A stretch of DNA of 64,000 nt from Candidatus Obscuribacterales bacterium (GCA_031292355.1 JARLHI010000048.1:248001-312000), one strand, 5' to 3'. Counted from the first letter of the stretch, positions 36,812 to 46,463 are shown. Notes: generated by a model from the sequence alone, not told the origin. Made by a program: numbers and translations.

Positions 36812-37984
36812 ATGACAAACGAACACTCGAACTGTAAGTATCCCGTGAAAAAACTATTGTCAGCAACGGGATTCGTAGCAGTCCTTCTTGCTGGATTCGG
36901 CGAGCTTGCGATAGCTAGCGACTCTCCGGCTATCGACGGTATGCACGCAGATTTCCAGAATCTGGATAAATGCATCAGCGATCTCGAACTGACCGTTTTT
37001 GGCGCAGCTAATGAGGGTCAACCATCTCTAATTCGCCTAGAAGCTCTCGAACAAAAAGAATTTGGTAGTGTTCAGTCAGGCTCACTTTACGGAAGACTAG
37101 CTGACCTTCAAGAGCGAATTCGTCAGCAGAACAAGGTCGACCTGAAGTCCGCAACGTTACAGCCACAAAAGGCTAAAGTCGACGGTGGAACATCCGCAAA
37201 TAGGGCAAGTGGGCAGTCCATACCAAAACGCGTTTTAAAAGCAGAAGTTAATGACGATCAACTTTTGGAGTATGGAATCGAAATAGGGTCAAAACAAAAT
37301 CAAGCTGGTCGCGCAGAACACTTCGTAAAAAAGGTTTTGCAAGGAAGCCGAGCAGAACGATATGGAATTATTTCCGGCGATATTGTTCTTGCCATGCAGA
37401 CAAGTCCAACTGCTATGCGAATAACGATTGAGAGAGAAGGCAAAATCTATTCCGCTGATCTCTCCCACGAACGAGAATCGGAATCACATGCACAAGTGGC
37501 ACTTCAAAGCGGGCAACGGAGCAATCAGCAGAACGTCACACGCCCAGCATTATCTCCACTTGGACATTTTGCCGGAACTATTTGGGAGCAAAAAGATATT
37601 AATCACAAAGGTCCCTATAATTGGGTCCATGTTGCGACTACCGAAATTAACGCGCCAGTAACAACCGAATTTCAGATGAGCGCCAATGGGCAGTTGGTCG
37701 GAAGCTATTATTTGCAAGCCTACCAGCCGGGCACCCCCTATGGCGGCACCCTAGACAATGCTCAAATACTGTCTGAAAGACAGCTATTCATGCAATGGCA
37801 TGACAAAAATGGCACCGGTTTCTTTCTCTGTGAATTCAGCCCCGATTTTAACTCCTTTCAAGGTTGGTGGTCTCCAGACCCATCTAGGATGCCGCTGCAA
37901 GACGCCAATTTATCCGCCCCCCAAACTCCCGACCAGCTAAAGCTGTATGGACTTAGACATTATGGCGCTCGAGTAAGGCAGTAA
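36812..37984 (+). CDS. Secreted PDZ-like domain protein
   Basis: The start is chosen at ATG 36812, although GTG 36845 gives a cleaner signal peptide (M-K-K-L-L-S-A-T-G-F-V-A-V-L-L-A-G-F-G). A frame back to 36626 would add unlikely residues. A helical segment near residues 45-110 (L-I-R-L-E-A-L-E-Q-K) resembles a motif in other proteins of this type. A PDZ-like domain follows near residues 150-220 (F-V-K-K-V-L-Q-G-S-R-A-E-R-Y-G-I-I-S-G-D). The C-terminal 130 residues are beta-rich (S-A-N-G-Q-L-V-G-S-Y). No protease domain is present. Function unknown. Confidence 0.6.
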   Translation: MTNEHSNCKYPVKKLLSATGFVAVLLAGFGELAIASDSPAIDGMHADFQNLDKCISDLELTVFGAANEGQPSLIRLEALEQKEFGSVQSGSLYGRLADLQERIRQQNKVDLKSATLQPQKAKVDGGTSANRASGQSIPKRVLKAEVNDDQLLEYGIEIGSKQNQAGRAEHFVKKVLQGSRAERYGIISGDIVLAMQTSPTAMRITIEREGKIYSADLSHERESESHAQVALQSGQRSNQQNVTRPALSPLGHFAGTIWEQKDINHKGPYNWVHVATTEINAPVTTEFQMSANGQLVGSYYLQAYQPGTPYGGTLDNAQILSERQLFMQWHDKNGTGFFLCEFSPDFNSFQGWWSPDPSRMPLQDANLSAPQTPDQLKLYGLRHYGARVRQ

Positions 37985-38104
37985 CGAAAACTAACGAGCC
38001 GTTTTTAAGAGGCAATTGAACAGTTCGCAAAGTGTTGCGAACGCGCAAATTTGGCACTCTCCCGCAGCTATCCTTGGAGGGTGAAATAGATTTGAGTATT
38101 CAAA

Positions 38105-38764
38105 ATGTATACAAATTTGCAACGGCGTCCAGTCAAGATGCGAAACAGCCACTGTTCGCAAGATGCGGCGGCTTATCTCGTAAAATGCAAGGTCACACCT
38201 AATCAGGTATCGGTTATGAGCGCTGTTTTGGCCGCAGCAGGCTCTACGCTGCTAATGTCGACATCGACGATATCGGTATCTGCTTCGACAAAAGCATTGG
38301 CTTTCTTTCTAACCGCAATATTCATCATCCTCAGATTAGCATGCAATTTGCTAGATGGACTGATGGCCGTAGAATGCAAACAAGCCACCAAAGGCGGTGA
38401 TCTTTTCAATGAGCTACCAGACCGGTTCTCCGATAGCGTTTTGCTGGTAGCCGCTGGCTACGCTGCAAACTTTGGCGAAATCGGTTCAAGTCTTGGCTGG
38501 CTTTGTGCGCTGCTTGCACTAACTACAGCATACATAAGAGCATTTGGTGCTCGCTATTCGGCCAGTCAAGATTACACTGGACCAATGGCCAAACAACAGC
38601 GCATGTTTTCTCTCATGTTTGGTCTTGTAATAACAGGCATCCAGCTGATTGTGACCGGTGGTCACGATGCACTGATTTGCGCGCTTACGACAATTGCTAT
38701 CGGCACAACAATTACTTGCCTACGCAGAACCATGAATCTCGCCAGACAAATGGAACTAAGCTGA
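38105..38764 (+). CDS. CDP-alcohol phosphatidyltransferase
   Basis: A 219-residue integral-membrane enzyme of the CDP-OH-P family, which transfers a phosphatidyl group from CDP-diacylglycerol to an alcohol. The active-site motif appears as L-L-D-G-L-M-A-V-E, followed by G-D-L-F-N-E-L-P-D-R-F-S-D, a variant of D-G-x2-A-R-x8-G-x3-D-x3-D in which the A-R position and one aspartate are altered (N-E-L-P-D type). This variant is seen in a subgroup of bacterial proteins. Hydrophobic helices lie near residues 35-80 and 115-210. Its stop overlaps the acyltransferase start by one base (TGATG). Confidence 0.85.
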   Translation: MYTNLQRRPVKMRNSHCSQDAAAYLVKCKVTPNQVSVMSAVLAAAGSTLLMSTSTISVSASTKALAFFLTAIFIILRLACNLLDGLMAVECKQATKGGDLFNELPDRFSDSVLLVAAGYAANFGEIGSSLGWLCALLALTTAYIRAFGARYSASQDYTGPMAKQQRMFSLMFGLVITGIQLIVTGGHDALICALTTIAIGTTITCLRRTMNLARQMELS

Positions 38765-39372
38765 TGTTAAACGCAATTTGTGAGTTGGTCAGATGCTTCA
38801 CAGGCGTGCAGGGGCACTGGCTCGGCAGCGAGCCCGAGCCAGTACAACGCATTTACTTTGTCAATCACACCAGCCACTTCGATTGTATGGTACTACTTTC
38901 GGTACTACCACGAAGCATACGCAAATCAGTAAGACCAGCAGGAGCTGCCGATTATTGGCTAAAGACGCCGATGCGCCGTTGGTTTTCTCAAAAAATTGTA
39001 CATTTCATACCAATTGAACGGCTAAAGCCAACCCGACGCAACAATCCAATCAGGGCTCTTGTGAATGCTCTTGATGCAGGAAGCTCGTTAATTCTGTTTC
39101 CCGAAGGCACACGCAATGATTCAGAGATTCTACAAAACTTTAAAAGTGGACTCTATCATTTGTGTAAGCAACGTCCTCAAATTGAATTGATACCAACTTT
39201 TATAAACAACGCCAACCGCATTTTGCCCAAAGGAGAATGTATTCCAGTCCCAGTTTTGTGCACGGTAACATTTGGAGAGCCGCTCTATTTCAAGGTCGAA
39301 GAAAGCAGAGACGAATTCCTAGAACGAGCAAAACAAGCAATGGAAAGGTGTGCACAAAATGTTATTAGCTAA
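38764..39372 (+). CDS. 1-acyl-glycerol-3-phosphate acyltransferase (PlsC family)
   Basis: A 202-residue acyltransferase, starting at ATG 38764, which overlaps the previous stop by one base. It has the two family motifs: N-H-T-S-H-F-D (HxxxxD) near residue 34 and F-P-E-G-T-R near residue 115. It has one hydrophobic region and the usual P-I-E-R before block III. It makes phosphatidate from lysophosphatidate, which is the substrate of the next gene product. A longer frame from 38503 would lie inside the preceding gene and is not used. Confidence 0.9.
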   Translation: MLNAICELVRCFTGVQGHWLGSEPEPVQRIYFVNHTSHFDCMVLLSVLPRSIRKSVRPAGAADYWLKTPMRRWFSQKIVHFIPIERLKPTRRNNPIRALVNALDAGSSLILFPEGTRNDSEILQNFKSGLYHLCKQRPQIELIPTFINNANRILPKGECIPVPVLCTVTFGEPLYFKVEESRDEFLERAKQAMERCAQNVIS

Positions 39373-40303
39373 AGACCCACAATTACTAGTTTTATTAGCG
39401 ATGATTTTTGGCGCACTGATGCTTGCCACCATCATTACTACAGTAATCAATTGCAAAACGAAGGACGCCTCGCTCTTCCTAACCAACCTCAATTCTCGAC
39501 TGCGCGCCTGGTGGGTGATGGTGACAATCTTTGCTGCAGCCATTCTCGCTGGCGGAGGTTCCTCCATTATTCTATTTGCCGCAATATCTGTTTTAGCTTT
39601 GCGAGAATTTATTACGATCACGCCGACGCAAAAATCTGATCATCATTCACTTGCCTGGGCATTCTTTGTGATGCTACCGATTAACTATATTTTGCTCGCG
39701 GTGCACTGGTACGGACTGTTTGTAATATTTATTCCGGTCTATGCATTTTTGTGCCTCCCTATCTGCAGTGCCATCTGTGGTGACAGCAAAAATTTTCTTG
39801 CTCGTACTGCCGAAATTCAATGGGGCTTAATGCTGTGCGTTTATTTCATCAGTTATGCACCAGCCATTTTAAGTCTCAGTATCAACGGCTACGAAACACA
39901 TGCGGCACGCCTTTTGTGCTTCTTGGTATTCATTGTGGAAATCAGCGATGTTCTGCAATACGTCTTTGGCAAAAGCTTTGGTCGACACAAAATCGTGCCA
40001 ACGATTAGCCCCAATAAAACAGTTGAAGGATTTGTCGGCGGAATTCTGACAGCAACGGTAGTAGGAACCTGTATGTGGTCGTTTACCCCCTTTTCACCAT
40101 GGCAAGCAGCGCTTATGTCTTTGCTGATAAGCCTGATTGGCTTCGGCGGTGGTGTCGTCATGTCGGCGATCAAAAGAGATCGCGGCATCAAGGATTACAG
40201 CGCCTTAATTCCCGGACATGGTGGCATGCTCGACCGCATCGACTCACTGTGTTTTGCAGCCCCCCTGTTTTTCCATTTAACGCGCTATTTCTTCGCGCAC
40301 TGA
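39359..40303 (+). CDS. cdsA: Phosphatidate cytidylyltransferase
   Basis: A 314-residue polytopic membrane enzyme that turns phosphatidate and CTP into CDP-diacylglycerol. The CdsA signature is near the end: I-S-P-N-K-T-V-E-G-F-V-G-G near residue 219, followed by I-K-R-D-R-G-I-K-D-Y-S-A-L-I-P-G-H-G-G-M-L-D-R-I-D near residue 270, with the conserved acidic residues. About seven or eight helices are visible. The start is ATG 39359, which has AAAGG ten bases upstream; GTG 39350 is another choice. It overlaps the acyltransferase by 14 bp. Confidence 0.95.
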   Translation: MLLAKDPQLLVLLAMIFGALMLATIITTVINCKTKDASLFLTNLNSRLRAWWVMVTIFAAAILAGGGSSIILFAAISVLALREFITITPTQKSDHHSLAWAFFVMLPINYILLAVHWYGLFVIFIPVYAFLCLPICSAICGDSKNFLARTAEIQWGLMLCVYFISYAPAILSLSINGYETHAARLLCFLVFIVEISDVLQYVFGKSFGRHKIVPTISPNKTVEGFVGGILTATVVGTCMWSFTPFSPWQAALMSLLISLIGFGGGVVMSAIKRDRGIKDYSALIPGHGGMLDRIDSLCFAAPLFFHLTRYFFAH

Positions 40304-40396
40304 CTGAAAGGATGTTCTTTGATATGATATGCCGAGTTCGAGGCTCATTTTTAGCCGACAACTCCGACTGAAAGAGGCTTGAGGTATATATCCTAG

Positions 40397-42085
40397 ATGC
40401 TCGAAACAATTAACATCAAAGATTTTGCCCTAATAGACCATTTGCAAGTCGAATGGACGCCGGGACTAAATGTTCTGACAGGCGAGACCGGAGCAGGAAA
40501 ATCTATTCTCATTGACGCGCTCAATACTGTGCTCGGTGGCAAGGCCGGACCAGGGGCAATTCGTGTCGGTGCAGAAAAAGCGTACATCGAAGCGACATTT
40601 AAAGTCTCATCTACTGTTGCTAGCTGGTTGAAGCACAATGAATTAGTTGACGAAGATCCTAGTGTCACCACTGTCGCGCGTGAAATCACCAAATCTGGTT
40701 CGCGTGTGCGCATCAATGGCACTCTGGTCAATCACTCGATTGTGCAAGAGCTTGGTGAATTACTGCTGACCATTCACGCCCAGCATGAAGCGCGCACCAT
40801 GATGTCGCCTCAGTATCAATTAGACCTTCTCGATAGTCTCGGCGATGCCAATCATAAAAAAATCCTGGACAAAGTTCGTCTACTACAAGCCAATCGCCGT
40901 GAGCTTTTAGCCACGCAAAAAGAATTAAATGGCTCTGAAGAAGATCGCTTACGCAAACTTGATTTTTCACGCTTCCAATTGCAGGAATTAGAAGAAGCAG
41001 AACTTATAGATGAAAATGAAGATACCGATTTAGATCATCAGCAAAATGTACTTGCTCACGTTGCCCAACTAGAAACACTGGTAAATGGCGCATATGAAGC
41101 GCTAAATGGATCAGATAAGGACGAATCTGTTTGCACCGTTGATCTTTTGCAAAAGAGTCTCGCTGATATTGAAAAAGCCTCGCGCTTTGATGAAACCCTG
41201 CTCGAAACCTGCACTTTGCTGCAAAGCAGCCTTGCCAGCATGGAAGAAGCGGCATCCAAGCTACGTCGCTACGCAAGTACACTTGATACAGATCCAGAAA
41301 CGTTGACTAGTGTTGAAACGCGACTGGGCGTGCTTGTGGCGATTAAGCGCAAGTATGGTCCTACTCTAAAAGAAGCGCTCGAACGTCGAGAAATTTTGCG
41401 CATCGACATTGATAAACTGGAAAATTCGCAAAGTCGAATCGATCAAATCGATGCCGAACTCAAAGAAATTGAAACCAAGCTCCAGAGTGTTGCCGACGAC
41501 CTTACTCAAAAGAGATTGAAGCTCGCTAAAAATCTCAGCCAATTAGTTTTAGCTGAATTAGTGGATCTCGGTATGGAAAGATGCAAATTTGAAATAGCCG
41601 TTACTAAGCTGAACGAAACTGGACCTTCCGGTCAGGATCGAGTGGAGTTTGTAATCGCGCCAAACCCCGGGCAGCCTCTTTTACCTTTAAGCAAAATTGC
41701 CTCTGGTGGTGAACTTTCAAGAGTGATGCTGGCTATCAAAACGATTTTTGCTCATGCCGATCAAGTCTCGACTGTCATTTTCGACGAAATTGACACAGGA
41801 CTCAGTGGTCGCGTATTGCAATCGATGCGTGACAAGCTGGCAAGATTGGCAAAATCTCATCAAATTCTATGTATTACCCACCAACCAATTATCGCCTCAG
41901 TTGCTGACAACCACATTGAAGTAGCAAAATCACAATCGGCTGACGCGACTCATATTTCAGCCCGACTCCTTGACGCTGACCAGCGTCTGCAGGCTCTGGC
42001 AGCCATGGCTAGTGGCCAAGGGGATGAAGAAGTCTCTCTCAACTTTGCACGCTCTCTGGTTCAACAAGCGAATCAGTTAAAGTAA
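40397..42085 (+). CDS. recN: DNA repair protein RecN
   Basis: A 562-residue SMC-like ATPase for double-strand break repair. Walker A is G-E-T-G-A-G-K-S near residue 30, the signature loop is A-S-G-G-E-L-S-R near residue 435 and Walker B is V-I-F-D-E-I-D-T-G-L-S-G near residue 460. The coiled-coil arms between residues 150 and 370 are shorter than in SMC proteins, as usual for RecN. The D-loop/H-loop phrase I-T-H-Q-P near residue 494 is present. The start is ATG 40397. It precedes a tRNA gene by 138 bp. Confidence 0.97.
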   Translation: MLETINIKDFALIDHLQVEWTPGLNVLTGETGAGKSILIDALNTVLGGKAGPGAIRVGAEKAYIEATFKVSSTVASWLKHNELVDEDPSVTTVAREITKSGSRVRINGTLVNHSIVQELGELLLTIHAQHEARTMMSPQYQLDLLDSLGDANHKKILDKVRLLQANRRELLATQKELNGSEEDRLRKLDFSRFQLQELEEAELIDENEDTDLDHQQNVLAHVAQLETLVNGAYEALNGSDKDESVCTVDLLQKSLADIEKASRFDETLLETCTLLQSSLASMEEAASKLRRYASTLDTDPETLTSVETRLGVLVAIKRKYGPTLKEALERREILRIDIDKLENSQSRIDQIDAELKEIETKLQSVADDLTQKRLKLAKNLSQLVLAELVDLGMERCKFEIAVTKLNETGPSGQDRVEFVIAPNPGQPLLPLSKIASGGELSRVMLAIKTIFAHADQVSTVIFDEIDTGLSGRVLQSMRDKLARLAKSHQILCITHQPIIASVADNHIEVAKSQSADATHISARLLDADQRLQALAAMASGQGDEEVSLNFARSLVQQANQLK

Positions 42086-42223
42086 GGCTAAAAAGTTCGG
42101 CTATTGTCGAATAGTTTGGTGTAATTGAACAAATCTAAAGACGAAATCTATTGAAATAGATCAGCCTCGCAGATTTGACATAAGGGCTGCATCTTCAATA
42201 GAATGCATCTCTTCGCCACAAAT

Positions 42224-42295
42224 TGGGGCATCGCCAAGTGGTAAGGCAGCTGGTTTTGGTCCAGCCATTCCGAGGTTCGAATCCTTGTGCCCCAG
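42224..42295 (+). tRNA. trnQ: tRNA-Gln (anticodon UUG)
   Basis: A 72-base gene with a 7-bp acceptor stem (TGGGGCA with TGCCCCA) and discriminator G at 42295. The anticodon stem GCTGG/CCAGC encloses the loop TTTTGGT, which places TTG in the anticodon position, and the T-arm has GGTTCGAATCC. The CCA end is not encoded. It lies between recN and the L25 gene. Confidence 0.97.
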
Positions 42296-42403
42296 TACTT
42301 TTCAGGCAATTAGCCCTGAAGCGATGACTGTCTAGCTCCGGCGAGGCAGTCAAATGAGTCCAGTAAAGAGCAAATTCAGACGACTAAGAAGGTTCAGAGG
42401 GTC

Positions 42404-43027
42404 ATGGAAAAGATCAAATTAGCGATTAAAGAGCGTGAGTCCAAGACTCCTAACGTATTACGTCGTGAAGGGACTATCCCGGCGACTGTTTATGGTTCCG
42501 GCAAAGATCCGCAATCAGTACAGGTAGATGCCAGAGAGTTCGGGCGCCTAGCACCAGCAGCCTACTCACACATGATTGAATTGGACCTCAACGGCAAAGT
42601 CACAAACGCCGTTATCCGCTCCGTTCAACGTGTCAGCATCAATCACAAAGTACAAAGCATTCAGTTCTTGCGTGTTGACCTGAAGAAGAAACTAACACTG
42701 ACCGTGCCAATCAAATTCATCGGCGTCTCCGCAGCAGCTAAAGGCGGCGGTGTGCTGGTTGAATCTTTCCAGGAAGTGGAAATTGAATGCATGCCTAACG
42801 ACATTCCAGACTTTATCGAATGCGATTTGGAAAAACTGGTTGAACTGGAAGATGCTCTTCACTTTGGCGATTTGAAATTGCCAGAACACGTTTCCGTGGT
42901 CAACCCAATTGGCGAAATCGTCGTCAAAGTAACTGCTCCAAGAACTAAGGACGAGCCTGCCGAACCTGTTAAAGCAGCTCCAGTTGCCGCCGCCCCAGCT
43001 GCACCAGCTGCCGCCGACAACAAATAG
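42404..43027 (+). CDS. rplY: 50S ribosomal protein L25/Ctc family
   Basis: A 207-residue ribosomal protein of the longer Ctc/TL5 type, which binds 5S rRNA. The N-terminal domain has L-A-I-K-E-R-E-S-K-T-P-N-V-L-R-R-E-G and I-P-A-T-V-Y-G near residue 27. The C-terminal beta domain has V-P-I-K-F-I-G-V-S near residue 103 and E-C-M-P-N-D-I-P near residue 128. The tail is rich in alanine and proline and looks disordered. The start is ATG 42404. A terminator-like hairpin follows at 43062. The family is also called general stress protein Ctc. Confidence 0.95.
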   Translation: MEKIKLAIKERESKTPNVLRREGTIPATVYGSGKDPQSVQVDAREFGRLAPAAYSHMIELDLNGKVTNAVIRSVQRVSINHKVQSIQFLRVDLKKKLTLTVPIKFIGVSAAAKGGGVLVESFQEVEIECMPNDIPDFIECDLEKLVELEDALHFGDLKLPEHVSVVNPIGEIVVKVTAPRTKDEPAEPVKAAPVAAAPAAPAAADNK

Positions 43028-43061
43028 AGCACCTAATAGGGCTCACCTTTCAGAATTGCAG

Positions 43062-43099
43062 ACTGCCAGCGATCTTTCGATTACTGGCAGTTTTCTTTT
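43062..43099 (+). terminator. Rho-independent terminator after rplY
   Basis: An 8-bp inverted repeat ACTGCCAG (43062-43069) pairs with CTGGCAGT (43084-43091), loop 14 bases, followed by TTTTCTTTT to 43099. It sits 34 bp after the rplY stop. Confidence 0.85.
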
Positions 43100-43350
43100 G
43101 GCTTGTGATCGCAACTGACCAGGGCTGGTGTCGCCGCAGATACTACTGGTGGTATCAGATGCCACAGACTCAAGCTGGACGGCTTATAGTCAAAAAACGC
43201 CCACATTTTGCACACAAGTCATGCTCACTTTTGCCGTCCCTGGCGCCTACCTTTTTGTAATGATTGAACTGATGCTAGTGGAAGGTTTTGTTTTCGTCGC
43301 CTGAGTCCAGGTAAAATTCACTGGTTACTCACTTCGCCAGGAGTTCAAAA

Positions 43351-44136
43351 GTGGATTTAGGAATTAAAGGCAAGACTGCGTTAGTTACAGGTTCAACCAA
43401 AGGCATTGGCTTTGCAATCGCCAGCGCGCTGCTGCAGGAAGGTGCCCTGGTCACAATTAATGGTCGCACCCAAAAAGCAGTTGATCAGGCCCTTCAATCC
43501 CTGAAAAAGTTTGGCACTGCAAACGGCATCGTCAGCGATCTTTCAACGGCTGAAGGTGCTGCAGCAACAATCAAACAGCTGCCAGCTGTCGAGATTCTTG
43601 TCAATAACGTGGGCGCTTATGAGCCCAAAGAATTTTCGCAGATCACAGATGCTGACTGGGAAAACATTTTTCAAGTAAACGTTATGAGTGGGGTGCGTTT
43701 AAGTCGCCACTATCTGCCACTTATGCTCAAAGAAAATTGGGGCCGAGTGATTTTTATCTCGAGCGAATCGGCAGTGCAGACTCCTGTCGAGATGATTCAC
43801 TATGGCTTCACCAAAACAGCCCAGCTAGCCATCTCACGCGGTCTGGCCGAGACAACCAAGGGGACCAATGTCACTGTCAATTCCGTTTTGCCAGGTCCTA
43901 CTCTATCTGAAGGCGTGACCGACTTTGTTGCGAACATGGGCAAGCAAAAGAACATCTCGACGCAACAGGTGGAAAAAGAATTTTTCGAAAACGTCAGGCC
44001 TTCGTCTTTGATTCAGAGATTTGCCACATCTGAAGAAGTGGCGTCAATGGTTTGCTACGTTGCAAGCACTCTGGCATCTGCAACAAATGGTGCAGCCTTG
44101 CGCGTAGACGGCGGTGTTGTTCGCTCAATAGTTTAA
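43351..44136 (+). CDS. SDR family NAD(P)-dependent oxidoreductase
   Basis: A 261-residue short-chain dehydrogenase. The cofactor loop is T-G-S-T-K-G-I-G-F-A-I-A near residue 12, N-N-V-G-A-Y near residue 89 and the catalytic set is S in F-I-S-S-E-S near residue 140 with Y-G-F-T-K near residue 151. The G-R-T motif near residue 35 favours NADPH. The start is GTG 43351 with AGGAG about eight bases upstream. The stop overlaps the convergent kinase gene by 4 bp. The substrate is not clear; related enzymes reduce 3-oxoacyl or sugar-like ketones. Confidence 0.92.
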   Translation: MDLGIKGKTALVTGSTKGIGFAIASALLQEGALVTINGRTQKAVDQALQSLKKFGTANGIVSDLSTAEGAAATIKQLPAVEILVNNVGAYEPKEFSQITDADWENIFQVNVMSGVRLSRHYLPLMLKENWGRVIFISSESAVQTPVEMIHYGFTKTAQLAISRGLAETTKGTNVTVNSVLPGPTLSEGVTDFVANMGKQKNISTQQVEKEFFENVRPSSLIQRFATSEEVASMVCYVASTLASATNGAALRVDGGVVRSIV

Positions 44137-45419
44137 GGATTGGGTGGCTGCGGCGGTGTTGCGTCGAATGTCTCGGACAAAGTAGACGACATCAATGAAT
44201 CAACCTGCTTTTGCGCGCTTGTATCTGCCGGCTTTGCTTTAGCAGTAGGTTCAATTTTGCCAGTGCCATCTTGCGGCGGAATCGTCTTTTCATCATCATC
44301 TTTGCTAGAGCTTTTGGCGATGCCAATGTGTCTATCGTCTTCAGTTGACACCGCCGATGATATCGCCTTTCCATCTTTTTCTACCATGGGCAAGCGGATC
44401 GTAAAAGTCGAACCTTTATTCAATTCACTCTCTAATTCAATGCCACCTTTGTGCGCTTTGATGATAGTCAAAGCAATAGCCAGACCAAGTCCGGTGCCAC
44501 CACCATAGACGCGCGAGCGTGTGCGCGATCTCTCGACACGGTAAAAGCGATCAAAAATGCGCTGTTGATCGGCTGGCGCGATACCAATGCCGGTATCAAT
44601 CACTCTAACAACAGCGTGATTATTGGAAACCCGCAAAGTCACTGTAACTTTGCCACCACCTTGAGTAGCTTTGATAGCGTTGTTTATAAGATTTAGAAAT
44701 ACCTGTTTCAGTCGATCCGAATCAGCAAGAACATATATTGGATTTTGAGAGAGAATAAATTGCACTTCAATTTGCTCTGGAGCAATGACAGTAACCGTGT
44801 CTTCGACAGAACCGAGCACTGTGCGAATATCTATCGGCTCTTGCTGATTAATGATCGCCTGCCCCGCGTCTGCGCGCGCCAATTGCAAGAGATCCGAAAC
44901 CAGACGAATCAAGCGGCCAGATTCATCGGAAATAGTTTGCAATGCTTCAGCCAGCAAGTTAGCGTCAATGTTTGCTCCACGTCGCAATAATAGTTTCGTG
45001 TAGCCTTGAATAGAGGTCAATGGCGTACGCAGTTCATGACTGGCGTCTGCGACGAACTGACATTGAATATTCAAAGACTCTTCCAAACGATTCAACAATT
45101 TGTTGAAAGACTGTCTTAGTTCTAGTGTTTCAATCGGTTCATGCGGATCGACATCAAGACGTTTGCGAATGTCCATGGAGACAAGTTCGGTCGTTCCTTG
45201 AAGCAACTGTCGAATGGGAATCAAAATGACGCCAGCCAGAATCCAGTTGATGGCAATTAAGATGGGAATGAGCGGAATGTACCAAATGACCTGCGACATA
45301 CTGGCTCGGGAATAGCCAGCCACGATGGCGTGACAAATGATAATCGGCAAGACGCCGGAAAGCGACATGGTCAAAGCCATACGCACCCGCATTGATTTAA
45401 GCCAGTCCGATTTTTGCAT
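44133..45419 (-). CDS. Sensor histidine kinase
   Basis: A 428-residue membrane kinase. Two membrane helices lie at residues 13-32 and 40-65, with hardly any periplasmic loop, followed by a HAMP-like linker. The H-box is D-A-S-H-E-L-R-T-P-L-T near residue 127, the N-box N-L-I-N-N-A-I-K near residue 240, the G1 box D-T-G-I-G-I near residue 274 and the G2 box G-G-T-G-L-G-L near residue 305. The last 90 residues are a low-complexity tail rich in S, K, P and T with no known domain. No response regulator is adjacent, so it is an orphan here. It is encoded against the SDR gene with a 4-bp overlap. Confidence 0.93.
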   Translation of the reverse strand: MQKSDWLKSMRVRMALTMSLSGVLPIIICHAIVAGYSRASMSQVIWYIPLIPILIAINWILAGVILIPIRQLLQGTTELVSMDIRKRLDVDPHEPIETLELRQSFNKLLNRLEESLNIQCQFVADASHELRTPLTSIQGYTKLLLRRGANIDANLLAEALQTISDESGRLIRLVSDLLQLARADAGQAIINQQEPIDIRTVLGSVEDTVTVIAPEQIEVQFILSQNPIYVLADSDRLKQVFLNLINNAIKATQGGGKVTVTLRVSNNHAVVRVIDTGIGIAPADQQRIFDRFYRVERSRTRSRVYGGGTGLGLAIALTIIKAHKGGIELESELNKGSTFTIRLPMVEKDGKAISSAVSTEDDRHIGIAKSSSKDDDEKTIPPQDGTGKIEPTAKAKPADTSAQKQVDSLMSSTLSETFDATPPQPPNP

Positions 45420-45537
45420 CGTGATTGCGCCGCAACCCCATTAAGGCTATGCCTTAGTACATTATTCCCGAGGCAATGCTCAGACACTTCTCAATTTAGC
45501 AAATCTAACTCGCATGAAACGCAATTAAAGCCGCCGG

Positions 45538-46341
45538 TTAAATCGTCAATAACTGAACGAATGCTTTTTCAAGGTGTCCGTTAGTAACCAGACAGTCGCC
45601 AAGATAAATCGATTTACCGCCTGCCAGATCGCTATAGGTACCACCGGCTTCTTCAATGATAATTTTCATGGGAGCTAAATCCCAGGGCTTGACGCCAATC
45701 TCGAGACTGGCCTCAGCTTTACCTTCGAAAACCTGAGCAAAACTCAAATAATCACCAGGGCATCTTTGTTTTGCCGTTTGCACGGCAATCTTTTCCATAG
45801 CCTTGATAAAACCTCGTTGCAAGATTCGATTGAGACCGCCGAAATTGAACTGAGATTGACTCAAATCGGCACAATTAGACACTTCGATGCGCTGTCCATT
45901 TTTCCAGGCGCCTTTGCCTTTTTCAGCCCAGTAAATCTCGTTGGCTGCAGGCGCGCTGACAACGCCAAGGATTATTTCACCATTTTCTTCGAGTGCTAAA
46001 AGCGTTGAAAAGACAGTCAGTCCGCGAGCGTAACCATACGTGCCATCAATTGGATCGATAATCCATTTGCGTACACTTGCAGTTTTGTCAGCCTCGGCAT
46101 TTTTCGTTTCGCCTTCTTCTTCACCAAGCATGCGATCTTTAGGAAAAGTCTTTTCGATGGCCATACGAATCATGCGTTCGCATTCGGTATCAGCGATGGT
46201 AACCGGACTGCCATCTTCTTTCGATATCGTTTTTACACCAGCACTCCAGTGGCGCATCGCCACTTTTCCGGCTTGCTCGCAGATGTCGAGAGCAAACACA
46301 AGCTCTTTGCTGAATGCAGATGTCAAATGCTTACTAACCAA
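45538..46341 (-). CDS. Inositol monophosphatase family phosphatase
   Basis: A Mg-dependent phosphatase of the IMPase superfamily, 267 residues from TTG 46341, which has GAGG nine bases upstream; ATG 46386 would add a hydrophobic 15-residue lead with no binding site. The family motifs are G-E-E-E-G near residue 66, W-I-I-D-P-I-D-G-T near residue 84 and K-P-W-D-L-A-P near residue 208, supplying the metal-binding acids. The subgroup includes histidinol-phosphatases and inositol or 3'-phosphoadenosine phosphatases, so the exact substrate is open. Confidence 0.9.
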   Translation of the reverse strand: MVSKHLTSAFSKELVFALDICEQAGKVAMRHWSAGVKTISKEDGSPVTIADTECERMIRMAIEKTFPKDRMLGEEEGETKNAEADKTASVRKWIIDPIDGTYGYARGLTVFSTLLALEENGEIILGVVSAPAANEIYWAEKGKGAWKNGQRIEVSNCADLSQSQFNFGGLNRILQRGFIKAMEKIAVQTAKQRCPGDYLSFAQVFEGKAEASLEIGVKPWDLAPMKIIIEEAGGTYSDLAGGKSIYLGDCLVTNGHLEKAFVQLLTI

Positions 46342-46463
46342 AATATTTAGCCTCAAAAAAAACAAACGCAAAAAAAGAGTTGTCATTGGATCAAAAGAAC
46401 AACCGATATCGCTTGTTCTCTGAAAGCAACAGATGTCAGTTAGAAATTTGCTTCAAAACCCAT

